Positions 9,605 through 18,500 of a stretch of DNA of 64,000 nucleotides are shown one piece after another. Under the pieces are notes generated by a model that saw only the letters and a list, made by a program, of their open reading frames with translations, was not told the DNA's origin and did not search any database. The stretch's first letter is position 1, and every line of letters starts with the position of its first letter. Origin of the DNA: Pseudomonadota bacterium. Its GTDB lineage: Bacteria; Pseudomonadota; Gammaproteobacteria; UBA1113. Location of the stretch: NCBI GenBank assembly GCA_021782495.1, contig JAJXUV010000002.1, positions 124,001 to 188,000 of the forward strand. Direction: 5' to 3'. A program made the position numbers and the translations under genes.

Positions 9605-9952
9605 TTGCATGGCATCACCTTAGAAACTTTGGTTGCGCAGCATTTACGTGCTTGGTTAGATTATTCCCACCAAGAAGGAAAACTCTATTTTTGGCGAACC
9701 AAAAGTGGTTTAGAAATGGATTTTATCGTTTATGGTGAAATTGGTTTTTTTGCGATAGAAGTTAAAAATGCGAAAACAATACATTCTCAAGATTTAAAGG
9801 GCTTAAGGGAATTTAAAAAAGATTATCCAGAATCAAAGTGCCTATTGTTGTATCGCGGAAAAGAAATTTTGCAAAAACAAGATGTGCTTTGTTGTCCAGT
9901 CGATTTGTTTTTATTGGCACTTCGGCCTGGGAAAGAATTGGAGAATTTTTAA
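9605..9952 (+). pseudogene. 5'-truncated DUF4143 / AAA+ ATPase fragment
   Basis: About 115 residues match the C-terminal DUF4143 domain of COG1373-type AAA+ ATPases: ETLVAQHLRAW, YFWRTKSGLEMDFIVYG and FAIEVKNAKTI. The same frame reads a little further upstream in family-like sequence (GPLDRPEKLHG) before hitting a stop near 9550. The ATPase half is missing, and the only in-frame start is a TTG with no good ribosome-binding site. This is a remnant of a roughly 400-residue gene, probably from an insertion between cvpA and purF. DUF4143 proteins are common accessory genes of unsettled function. Confidence 0.75.
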
Positions 9953-9967
9953 GTTAAGTAAAATCTT

Positions 9968-9993
9968 CTAAAACATGTAAATGCACGTTTTAG
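9968..9993. other. Inverted repeat upstream of purF
   Basis: CTAAAAC and GTTTTAG are separated by 12 bases. It lies between the DUF4143 remnant and purF and may be a terminator for readthrough from upstream or a leftover insertion boundary. There is no T-run. Confidence 0.3.
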
Positions 9994-10102
9994 GAGATCT
10001 GAAATAATTTTCACTTAAATATCAAGGTGATTAAGCCCGCATCTTGACCCAAAAGAGTATTTTATGCGATGATATGGCACTTTGCCAAGTGAGGTTTATG
10101 AC

Positions 10103-11551
10103 GTGTGCGGAATAGTGGGTCTTATTGCCAAACAAGATATCAGTGCTGAATTGTACGATGCTTTAACGCTGTTGCAGCACAGAGGTCAGGATGCAGCGGG
10201 AACAGTTACCTGTGAGGATAGGCTTTTGCATTTACAAAAAGGCAAAGGCTTGGTGCGAGATGTCATTCAGGCACAAGACATTGTAAGGCTGCGCGGTCAT
10301 TATGGTTTAGGCCATGTCCGTTATCCCACCGCGGGTACCGATTCTGCTGCTGAAGCCCAACCCTTGTATGTGAATTCACCTTATGGTTTATGCTTGGTGC
10401 ACAATGGTAATTTAACCAATGCTGCGAGTTTGCAAAAAGAATTGTGGGGAAAAGGGTTTCGACATTTAAACACGCAGTCGGATTCAGAAGTGTTATTGAA
10501 TGTCTTTGCAGAAGAATTGCAACGTGTGGCCTCCGGCGAATTAACGCCGCAAAAATTATTCAGCGCCGTTTCTCAAGTACACCGTCGATGTCGAGGCGCT
10601 TATGCCGTGTTGATATTGATAGCCGGATATGGCGTATTGGCTTTTAGAGATCCGCATGGCATTCGGCCGTTGTCTTTGGGCTTCAGGAAAAATGAAGGAG
10701 CTCAACCCGATTATCTTTTTGCTTCAGAAACCGTGGTGCTCAGTGGTTTGGGATTTTCTTTGTTGGACGATGTCGCGCCAGGCGAAGCCGTGTTTATCAG
10801 CGAAGACAGAGAAATATCGCGCGTACAATGCGCGGAACATCCGCAATTGTCACCTTGTTTGTTTGAATTTGTTTATTTGGCCAGACCCGATTCTATTTTG
10901 TCTAAAATTTTAGTATATAAAGTGCGTTTAAAATTAGGTGAATACTTGGCTGAAAAATTATTGCGTGAGTGGCCGAACCACGACATCGATGTGGTGATGC
11001 CGGTGCCAGAAACCAGTCGAACTGCGGCTTATGCTATGTCTTTGCGTTTAGGGGTGAAATATAGAGAAGGTTTGGTGAAAAACCATTACATCGGTCGAAC
11101 TTTTATTATGCCGGGTCAGGCGGTTCGGCTTAAATCCGTGAAACGCAAATTGAATGCGATCGACTTGGAATTTAAGGGTAAAAATGTATTGTTGGTGGAC
11201 GATTCCATTGTGCGCGGAACCACATCCAAAGAAATTATTCAATTGGCTCGTGATGCAGGCGCTTCTAAAGTGTATTTCGCTTCTGCCGCGCCGCCTGTGA
11301 TTTCTCCGAATGTGTATGGCATCGATATGCCGCGTGCCGAAGAGTTGATTGCACATTCTCGCACGGTAGAAGACATTAGAAAGATTTTGGGTGCAGATGG
11401 TTTGATCTTCCAAGACTTGAAAGATTTGATCGCAGCCGTGCACGAAGGCAATCCGGATATCACACGTTTTGAAGATTCGGTGTTTAGTGGCGATTATATT
11501 ACGGGCGATATTGATGCGAGTTATTTGGAGACCTTGGCGCAGAGTCGATAA
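10103..11551 (+). CDS. purF: Amidophosphoribosyltransferase
   Basis: Catalyses the first committed step of purine synthesis: PRPP plus glutamine gives phosphoribosylamine. 482 residues. The start is GTG at 10103, because the next codon gives the N-terminal nucleophile Cys (V/M-CGIVGLIA) of the glutaminase domain and a GAGG lies 8-9 bases upstream; the frame extends further but would bury this Cys. HRGQDAAG and LVHNGNL belong to the Ntn glutaminase. VLLVDDSIVRGTTSKEI is the PRPP-binding loop. It is separated from cvpA by the MFS, cytochrome and DUF4143 genes. Confidence 0.96.
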   Translation: MCGIVGLIAKQDISAELYDALTLLQHRGQDAAGTVTCEDRLLHLQKGKGLVRDVIQAQDIVRLRGHYGLGHVRYPTAGTDSAAEAQPLYVNSPYGLCLVHNGNLTNAASLQKELWGKGFRHLNTQSDSEVLLNVFAEELQRVASGELTPQKLFSAVSQVHRRCRGAYAVLILIAGYGVLAFRDPHGIRPLSLGFRKNEGAQPDYLFASETVVLSGLGFSLLDDVAPGEAVFISEDREISRVQCAEHPQLSPCLFEFVYLARPDSILSKILVYKVRLKLGEYLAEKLLREWPNHDIDVVMPVPETSRTAAYAMSLRLGVKYREGLVKNHYIGRTFIMPGQAVRLKSVKRKLNAIDLEFKGKNVLLVDDSIVRGTTSKEIIQLARDAGASKVYFASAAPPVISPNVYGIDMPRAEELIAHSRTVEDIRKILGADGLIFQDLKDLIAAVHEGNPDITRFEDSVFSGDYITGDIDASYLETLAQSR

Positions 11552-11604
11552 TTCTGTGATTTCCCGGAGCACCGAGTACAGGTTCCTGCGAAAGTCAACC
11601 ATTC

Positions 11605-11669
11605 TGTCATCCCTGCGAAAGCAGGGATCCAGTTTCAAACTCCGGATCCCTGCTTTCGCAGGGATGACA
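11605..11669. repeat. Palindromic repeat, GTCATCCCTGC family, copy 1
   Basis: Two perfect 26-bp arms (11605-11630 and 11644-11669) surround 13 bases. Each arm is itself partly palindromic around GCGAAAGC. The same arm recurs at 28535, 41539, 61184 and 61671. The whole repeat lies inside the 3' end of lpxH as read on the minus strand. The RNA would fold into a very stable hairpin. Confidence 0.93.
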
Positions 11670-12386
11670 ATGTACGCTAATTAATCTGTATTTTTCTTTT
11701 TCCCAAATCAAAGCATGCGGACCTTGGTGCCAATCGCTCAAAGTGATCCGCGTCCAAGCACGTTGGTCTTGATAACACACTTGAAAACCGGGTTGGTGCG
11801 TGTGGCCGTGAATTAAAATAGGCGTATGCCTTTGTTTCATCCAATCTAAAGCAGTTCCAGTGACGACGTCCATTTTCTGAGGCAGAGCCACATGAACATA
11901 ATCTCTGCTTTTTTGCCGCGCTTTTGCCCCGATTTTAAGCCGTACCCACAAAGGGAGTCGAAAGAATAACCATTGCATCCAAGGTTTGTGGACGTAGTCG
12001 CGCCACTTTTGATAGGCTTGATCTAGGGTACAGAGTAAATCGCCATGGCTCAACAAGACTTTCAGGCCATAAAAATCAGCCACAAAAGGGTCTTCTAAGA
12101 TTTGCCAACCGACGCGTTGGGCAAAGGCATTCCCCAGTAAAAAATCCCGATTGCCTGCCATAAAATACAGATGAATGCCCAAGGCTTTCCAAGCCTGCAA
12201 TTCCGCCACAACGGCGTCTACGAAGGGATTATGTTCATCATCGCCTACCCAAATTTCGAAGAAATCGCCCAAAATATACAAATCAGAGCAGTTTTGTGCA
12301 TATTTTTCTCTAAGGTAAGACAAATCGGCGATACCTTCGGGGTATTCTGGGTTTAAATGGAGATCGGAAATGACTATAATAGACAT
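11607..12386 (-). CDS. lpxH: UDP-2,3-diacylglucosamine diphosphatase
   Basis: Peripheral membrane Mn-dependent hydrolase of lipid A synthesis that makes 2,3-diacylglucosamine 1-phosphate. The calcineurin-like motifs are present: VISDLHLNP, ILGDFFEIWVGDD, FMAGNRDFLLG, LLSHGDLLC and ILIHGHTHQPG. The frame is 259 residues. The family-like part ends near ...EKEKYRLIS; the last 20 or so residues (VHCHPCESRDPEF...) and the TGA stop are read from the palindromic repeat at 11605-11669. It is divergent from gltX with only 14 bases between the start codons. Confidence 0.93.
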   Translation of the reverse strand: MSIIVISDLHLNPEYPEGIADLSYLREKYAQNCSDLYILGDFFEIWVGDDEHNPFVDAVVAELQAWKALGIHLYFMAGNRDFLLGNAFAQRVGWQILEDPFVADFYGLKVLLSHGDLLCTLDQAYQKWRDYVHKPWMQWLFFRLPLWVRLKIGAKARQKSRDYVHVALPQKMDVVTGTALDWMKQRHTPILIHGHTHQPGFQVCYQDQRAWTRITLSDWHQGPHALIWEKEKYRLISVHCHPCESRDPEFETGSLLSQG

Positions 12387-12400
12387 ATTTAGAGTATAAA

Positions 12401-13858
12401 ATGATAGAGTCCATTATGCAAACATTGCCCCTAAAATTTCGTTTTTGCCCGAGTCCCACAGGCTTGATTCATTTCGGCAATGTGCGTACGGCCTTATTCA
12501 ATGTGTTGTTGGCGCACAAATTCAAAAGCACTTTTTTATTGCGGATTGAAGACACGGATAAAGAGCGTTCTAAAGTAGAATATACCGAAGCCTTGATGGA
12601 CGATTTGCGCTGGTTGGATTTAAGCTGGCAAGAAGGCCCTGAAGTCGGCGGCGATCGAGGTCCTTATTGGCAATCAGAGCGTCAAGCGATTTACGATCAC
12701 TATTATGCACAATTAACCAGTGGCACGAGTCGTCATGCTTATCCTTGTTTTTGCAGCGAAGCAGATTTAGAAGCGATGCGTAAAGTGCAGCGCGCCCAAA
12801 GTCAACCGCCGCGTTATGCTGGAACGTGTCGGCATTTATCGAAAGAAGAGATCGAAGCGAAAATTGCCTCGGGCCTGAAACCCACTTTACGTTTTAGAGT
12901 GCCAGATGGCGAAGCAGTGGAGTTTCAAGATTTGGTCAAAGGTCCACAGCGTTTTTCGAGCGACGACATTGGCGATTTTATCATTCGCAGAGCTGATGGT
13001 ACGGCGCCCTTTATGTATTGCAATGCGATCGACGATGCTTTGATGGAAGTAACCCACGTCGTGCGTGGCGAAGATCATTTAACGAATACACCGCGACAAA
13101 TATTGATTTTACAAGCTTTAGGGTTGCCGATACCACAGTATTGTCATATTTCCTTGATTATGGGTGCCGATCACACGCCCTTGTCCAAACGCAATGGCAG
13201 CCGCAACATACAAACTTTGAGAGAAGAAGGCTATTTGCCTTTGGCGATCGTCAATTATTTGGCGCGTTTAGGGCATTATTATGCAGAAGATCAATTGATG
13301 GATATCAAATCATTGTCAGCGCATTTTGATTTTAGCCATTTGAGTCGATCGGCGGCACATTTTGATGAACAACAATTATTGCATTGGCAAAAAGAAGCGG
13401 TGATGGCTTTGTCGGTGTCTGAATTGGCCGTGTGGGTTAAAGCGCACTCGGAATTTTCAAAAATAGTTCCCGCAGAAAAAAGAGCGGCGTTTTTAAGCAA
13501 ATTACAACCCAATGTCTTGTTTCCACAGGAGCTTGCGTTTTGGGCTGAACAATTGTACGGTGCGAGTTTAAAGCTAGATTCTGCCTCAAACGATATTTTG
13601 CTCCAAGCTGGCAAAGATTTTTTCACAACGGCCTTGCAAGCCATTGCAGAGAAAGGCATTGACTATGCGCATTTGCAAGCGGCTTTGCAAAACAAGTGCC
13701 AAATCAAAGGACGCGCTTTGTTTCAACCTTTGCGAGTCGCGGTAACGGGTGTATTACATGGTCCACATTTGGAAGATGTATTGCAATTGATGGGTGTCGA
13801 GCAAGTCAAGCGGCGTTTCGAAGTGGCTTTACAAAAAGTTACCGAGCCGCGACCGTGA
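12401..13858 (+). CDS. gltX: Glutamyl-tRNA synthetase
   Basis: Class I synthetase charging tRNA-Glu. The HIGH-type motif is CPSPTGLIHFGN (near residue 16) and the KMSKS-type motif is PLSKRNGS. The CFCSEADLEAMR...CRH region resembles the zinc-binding insertion. There are two possible starts, 12401 and 12416; the second (MQTLPLKFRF) fits family N-termini better, but neither has a strong ribosome-binding site. The last residues TEPRP and the stop come from a dispersed repeat (13841-13866). Confidence 0.94.
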   Translation: MIESIMQTLPLKFRFCPSPTGLIHFGNVRTALFNVLLAHKFKSTFLLRIEDTDKERSKVEYTEALMDDLRWLDLSWQEGPEVGGDRGPYWQSERQAIYDHYYAQLTSGTSRHAYPCFCSEADLEAMRKVQRAQSQPPRYAGTCRHLSKEEIEAKIASGLKPTLRFRVPDGEAVEFQDLVKGPQRFSSDDIGDFIIRRADGTAPFMYCNAIDDALMEVTHVVRGEDHLTNTPRQILILQALGLPIPQYCHISLIMGADHTPLSKRNGSRNIQTLREEGYLPLAIVNYLARLGHYYAEDQLMDIKSLSAHFDFSHLSRSAAHFDEQQLLHWQKEAVMALSVSELAVWVKAHSEFSKIVPAEKRAAFLSKLQPNVLFPQELAFWAEQLYGASLKLDSASNDILLQAGKDFFTTALQAIAEKGIDYAHLQAALQNKCQIKGRALFQPLRVAVTGVLHGPHLEDVLQLMGVEQVKRRFEVALQKVTEPRP

Positions 13859-13866
13859 GGTAGCGG
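13841..13866. repeat. Half-copy of the CCGAGCCGCGACCG repeat at the gltX end
   Basis: ACCGAGCCGCGACCG, then TGAGG and AGCGG, matches the left arm of the palindrome at 43854-43932. It covers the last codons and the stop of gltX and continues past it. Confidence 0.65.
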
Positions 13867-13896
13867 ATAGATCGTGAAATATAACGAGGAATAACC

Positions 13897-15288
13897 GTGT
13901 TAGTTATCTACAACAGTATCAGCAAACAAAAAGAAATTTTCAAACCCATTTATGACAATGAGGTACGCATGTATGTGTGTGGCATGACGGTATACGATTA
14001 TTGCCATATGGGACATGCTAGAACGGTGGTGGCTTTCGATGTCATCAATCGTTATTTGCGTTATGCAGGCTATCAAGTCACGTATGTTCGGAATATCACT
14101 GATATCGACGATAAAATCATTCACCGTGCTGTGGAAAATAAAGAATCCATACAGTCTTTGACGACACGTTTTATTCAGGCCATGGATGAAGATTTGCAAG
14201 CCTTAGGTACTTTGAAACCCGATTTTGAACCGAAGGCAACGGATTATGTCGCAGAGATGATCGCAATCATCGAAAAACTCATTGCAGAAGGCTTGGCGTA
14301 TGTGGGTCGAACAGGCGATGTGTATTTTGATGTGATGCAATTTGAACACTACGGCAAATTGGCGCATAAAGATTTAGAGGCTTTGCAAGCGGGCGCGCGT
14401 GTTGCTGTGGAAGAAGCCAAAAAAAGTCCTTTGGATTTTGTCTTGTGGAAATTGTCTAAACCCAATGAACCGTACTGGGCATCGCCTTGGGGCAATGGTC
14501 GGCCGGGTTGGCATACGGAATGTGTGGTCATGTCGAAATTGCAATTGGGGCAACCTTTTGACATTCATGGCGGCGGTCACGATTTAAAATTTCCCCACCA
14601 CGAAAATGAATTGGCGCAAGCAGAAGGGGCTTATCATCAAGATTTTGTGCATTATTGGATGCATGTTGGGTTTATAGAAATCAATAAAGAAAAAATGTCG
14701 AAATCTTTGAATAATTTTTTCACGATCCGCGATGTGTTGTGTGAATGGCGTCCAGAAGTGCTGCGTTATTTTTTATTGGCGAGCCATTATCGCAGCCCGG
14801 TGGATTATTCTCTGGAAGCCTTAGAAGGCGCGCATCAAGCACTCGATCGTTTGTATTTGGCTTTGCGCGGTGTAGATTTAAATGTCGAAGTGGTGGAAGA
14901 TGTTGTTGCGGAACAATATGAAGAGCGTTTTAAAGAAGCGATGGACGATGATTTTAATACACCGATCGCTTTGTCGGTTTTATTTGATTTGGTCCGAGAA
15001 TTGAATCGCGCTAAAGTAGAAGGCAAAGACAATGTGGTGGCTTTGGCTCAAAAGTTAAAACATTTGGCGGGAGTGTTGTGTATATTGACAGAACCTACTG
15101 AGCAGTATTTTCAACACAGTGCAGCAAATAAAATGGGCATTGAAGCAATAGAAAATTTAGTCGCACAGCGCCGTTTGGCGCGTTCTGAAAAAAATTGGGT
15201 GAAAGCCGATGAAATTCGACAGCAACTGGCCGAAAAAGGCGTCATTATAGAAGACAGTGGAGAGGCCACGACTTGGCGGTACGAATAA
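13897..15288 (+). CDS. cysS: Cysteinyl-tRNA synthetase
   Basis: A 463-residue class I synthetase charging tRNA-Cys. The zinc-site Cys and HIGH-type motif are in YVCGMTVYDYCHMGHART. Other zinc ligands are in WHTECVVMS and GGHDLKFPHHENE. The KMSKS motif is EKMSKSLNNFF. The start is GTG at 13897 with AACGAGGA upstream. It follows gltX by 38 bases in the same direction. The length matches the E. coli enzyme. Confidence 0.96.
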   Translation: MLVIYNSISKQKEIFKPIYDNEVRMYVCGMTVYDYCHMGHARTVVAFDVINRYLRYAGYQVTYVRNITDIDDKIIHRAVENKESIQSLTTRFIQAMDEDLQALGTLKPDFEPKATDYVAEMIAIIEKLIAEGLAYVGRTGDVYFDVMQFEHYGKLAHKDLEALQAGARVAVEEAKKSPLDFVLWKLSKPNEPYWASPWGNGRPGWHTECVVMSKLQLGQPFDIHGGGHDLKFPHHENELAQAEGAYHQDFVHYWMHVGFIEINKEKMSKSLNNFFTIRDVLCEWRPEVLRYFLLASHYRSPVDYSLEALEGAHQALDRLYLALRGVDLNVEVVEDVVAEQYEERFKEAMDDDFNTPIALSVLFDLVRELNRAKVEGKDNVVALAQKLKHLAGVLCILTEPTEQYFQHSAANKMGIEAIENLVAQRRLARSEKNWVKADEIRQQLAEKGVIIEDSGEATTWRYE

Positions 15289-15547
15289 ATCCTTAAACAC
15301 TAGCAATCTGTGTTTATTTTATGTTACAATGATCACACTTGATTGAGTTATGTTATAACAACCGAATGTTGTAGCGTAAAATTTTATTATATATATCGAT
15401 AATGATAGCCGAAGGTGATTTTTAATTATTATAGTATTGTAAGGCTAAGCACTATGATTATTTATAAGGCATTATTATTAAAAAAAAAGCTTTAGTATGG
15501 GTGAAACTAAAGTTATGTATTCAATGGTAACCGTTGAGGCATAATGT

Positions 15548-18500
15548 ATGTATAAGATAAAATTATCACCTTTTCAGAAGATTTTTTTCAATGAATGGCA
15601 AATTGATCCTCAGCGGAGCGATTACAATATTGTTTCAGATCAATTTTTATATGGAACATTGTGTCCCGATAAGCTGAATGTAGCAATCCAAAAATTTGCC
15701 AGTGCTTATGTATTGTTTAACAGTCGTATTGAATTTGTTGATAATGAACCTGCCTGGGTTAAAGCTTCTCATACCGCCCATCTCGATTTTTTCGAAACAC
15801 CGATTTCAGATAAAGCCATTTATGATTATGTGAGTGAACCTTTTAATTTGCTGCAGGGGCCTCTGTACCGATTTCTTTTAATTCAATATACAGAAAATAA
15901 ATATCGATTCGTGGTGGTATTTCACCATATATTGGTGTCAGCTTTTGCGGTAGAAAATGGTGTGTTTGAGGTTTTAATGCAAGATTATCAGGGCGATGTT
16001 GCACAGCTTCAATACACGCATGCTGAGCAAATTGCATTGTTAAACACCTTGGCGAGTGAGCTCAGTGCGAAAGTAAATCGTCATTTGGAACAAAACAAGA
16101 AATTTTGGCAGACAAAACTGAATGACGTAGAAGTTTTGAATTTAAAATTTTTACATTTAGAAGAAAAAAAACGAAAACAGTTTGAGTCTGCTATTAAAGA
16201 ATATCGTTTTGATTTGAATGAAACGGCTTTCATTCAAACCAGCCAACTGAGTCGAAAATATGGGATAACCCCTTATATTTTTGGGCAAATTATTTTTGCT
16301 TGCCTGCTCTATCGGTACACAGGGCAAAAAAAAATCGCGATAAATTACCCTTTTTCAATCAAAGAAGGCGCTGAATTTATCTATGGAGCACAGGTCAACA
16401 CCAGTTTTATGATCTATGATTTTAACCATGTCAATTATTTTAGCGATATTGCTGCTCAGATCAGGGAATTTATAAAAGAAGTTAAAAATAAAGGGAAATG
16501 CGATCGTCGCTATTGTCCAATATCAGAAGTCATTGATATCGGCAATAAAGATTTACTGGATGTCGCATTTATCCAGACGAATTTAAAAGACATTTTATTT
16601 AAGTTTGAATCTATTGAATCGGTTGAAGTGAATCAGAATTTTAACATCGATTTAAACAATAAGCTTTTATTTGAACAAGAAATTAAAGACAATAAAATAA
16701 AATTTCGGGTGAAATACCGACCAGATGAAATAAACAGAAATTTGCTTACCCATTTCGTGGAAGCATACACGACCTTATACGATGCAATAATCAAGGATGA
16801 ATTGAAAGGAATTGAGCAAAAGCCGCTGTCAAGTTATTCCATTTTAAATCCTGAAGATTTTCATAAAATAGTGTATCAGTGGAATAACACAGAAGCGCCT
16901 TATCCAAAAGATAAGACGATCCAGGCCTTGTTCGAAGAACAAGTGAAAAAAACGCCGCAAGCCATTGCGCTTAAGTACGAAAATAAGCAATTCACTTATG
17001 AAGCGCTCAATGCGCGCGCTAACCAGTTGGCGGCTTATTTAAGAAAACAATATGGTGTTCAGCCGAATGAGTTAATCGGCGTGTGTTTAGATAAAAGTGA
17101 ATGGCTTATCGTCGTACTTTTGGGGGTGCTCAAATCAGGGGCTGCTTATGTTCCCATCGATCCGAATTATCCTGCGAAACGAATAGAATATATCTTAAAC
17201 GATATACAAGCCAAGGTAATATTAACGACTGATACATATTTGGCTAAGTTCGAAGGCATAGATACTTTGGCTTTAGATGGACGCAATACAGCAGCCATTT
17301 TAGAAAAAGAAAGTAAAGCGAATTCACGCGCTTGCAATCAATCACAAGATTTGGCCTATGTCATTTACACCAGTGGTACAACGGGAATGCCGAAAGGTGT
17401 GATGATTGAACATAGAAATTTAGTATCTTTTATGATTGGATTTGCTCAATTTCCATTGAATAATCAGATTTCTAGAAATACACTGAGTGTTACCCATTAT
17501 GTATTTGATATTTTTGTATTGGAATTCTTATTACCTTTGCTAAGCGGTCATACACTCCATTTATTTGATTTACTCAGTCCAAAGACAAAAATAAAAATAC
17601 AAGATTACGATTGTGTTCAGGTAACGCCTTCTACTTTAGAGTTATTGGTAGAGAACATCGATTATGAAATGCAATCACTCGAAGAAAAATACACGGTTAA
17701 AGTATTGATTGGTGGGGAAACTGTTACAGCATCGTCCATTCATCAACTGCAAAAAGTAGAGTCTAAATTAAAGCAAAGTGGCATCGACATACACTTTGAA
17801 ATCATCAATGTCTATGGACCTACGGAAACAACGATTTGGTCCATTTCGGGAGTCATGGATCCTGAGGATTTGTCTTCGGAAAATAAACTAGGTTATCCCT
17901 TAAGAAATGAGTGCGTCTATATTCTCGATGAATCCTTGAATCCATTGCCCATAGGGGTTATCGGGGAAATACACATTGGTGGTTCTGGGGTATCTCGAGG
18001 TTATCTGCATAATAGCGATTTAACCCATGAAAAATTTATTGCGAATCCGTTTTTAGAAAACAACAAAATGTTATATAAGACAGGCGATCTAGGGCGATGG
18101 CATCCTGATGGAAGTATAGAATTTATTGGGCGAAAAGATTTTCAAGTGAAGTTGCATGGTCATCGCATTGAATTGGCGGAAATAGAATCGCGGTTAAATA
18201 CTTATCCCGATATCAAACAAAGCCTCGTTATTTTGCTAAAGTCAGAAAAAAACACACCCCATTTAATTGCTTATTATACAGCAAATAAGAAACTTTTAGA
18301 AGAAAACCTTCGGACGTATTTAAGTGAATCTTTACCTCATTTTATGTTACCCAATAAAATGATTTATTTGTCGAAATTTCCCTTAACGTCTAGTGGCAAA
18401 ATAGATAGAAATAAATTAGCAACTTATGATGTTAGTGCTTTAGTCGAAAATACCTATGTTGCTCCTAGAAATAAATTGGAGACAATGGTTTGTAAAGCCT

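Noticed and set aside
11048-11638. Long frame antisense to purF
   Set aside because: It mirrors the purF coding sequence on the other strand, and its N-terminus (MKLDPCFRRDD) is read from the palindrome.
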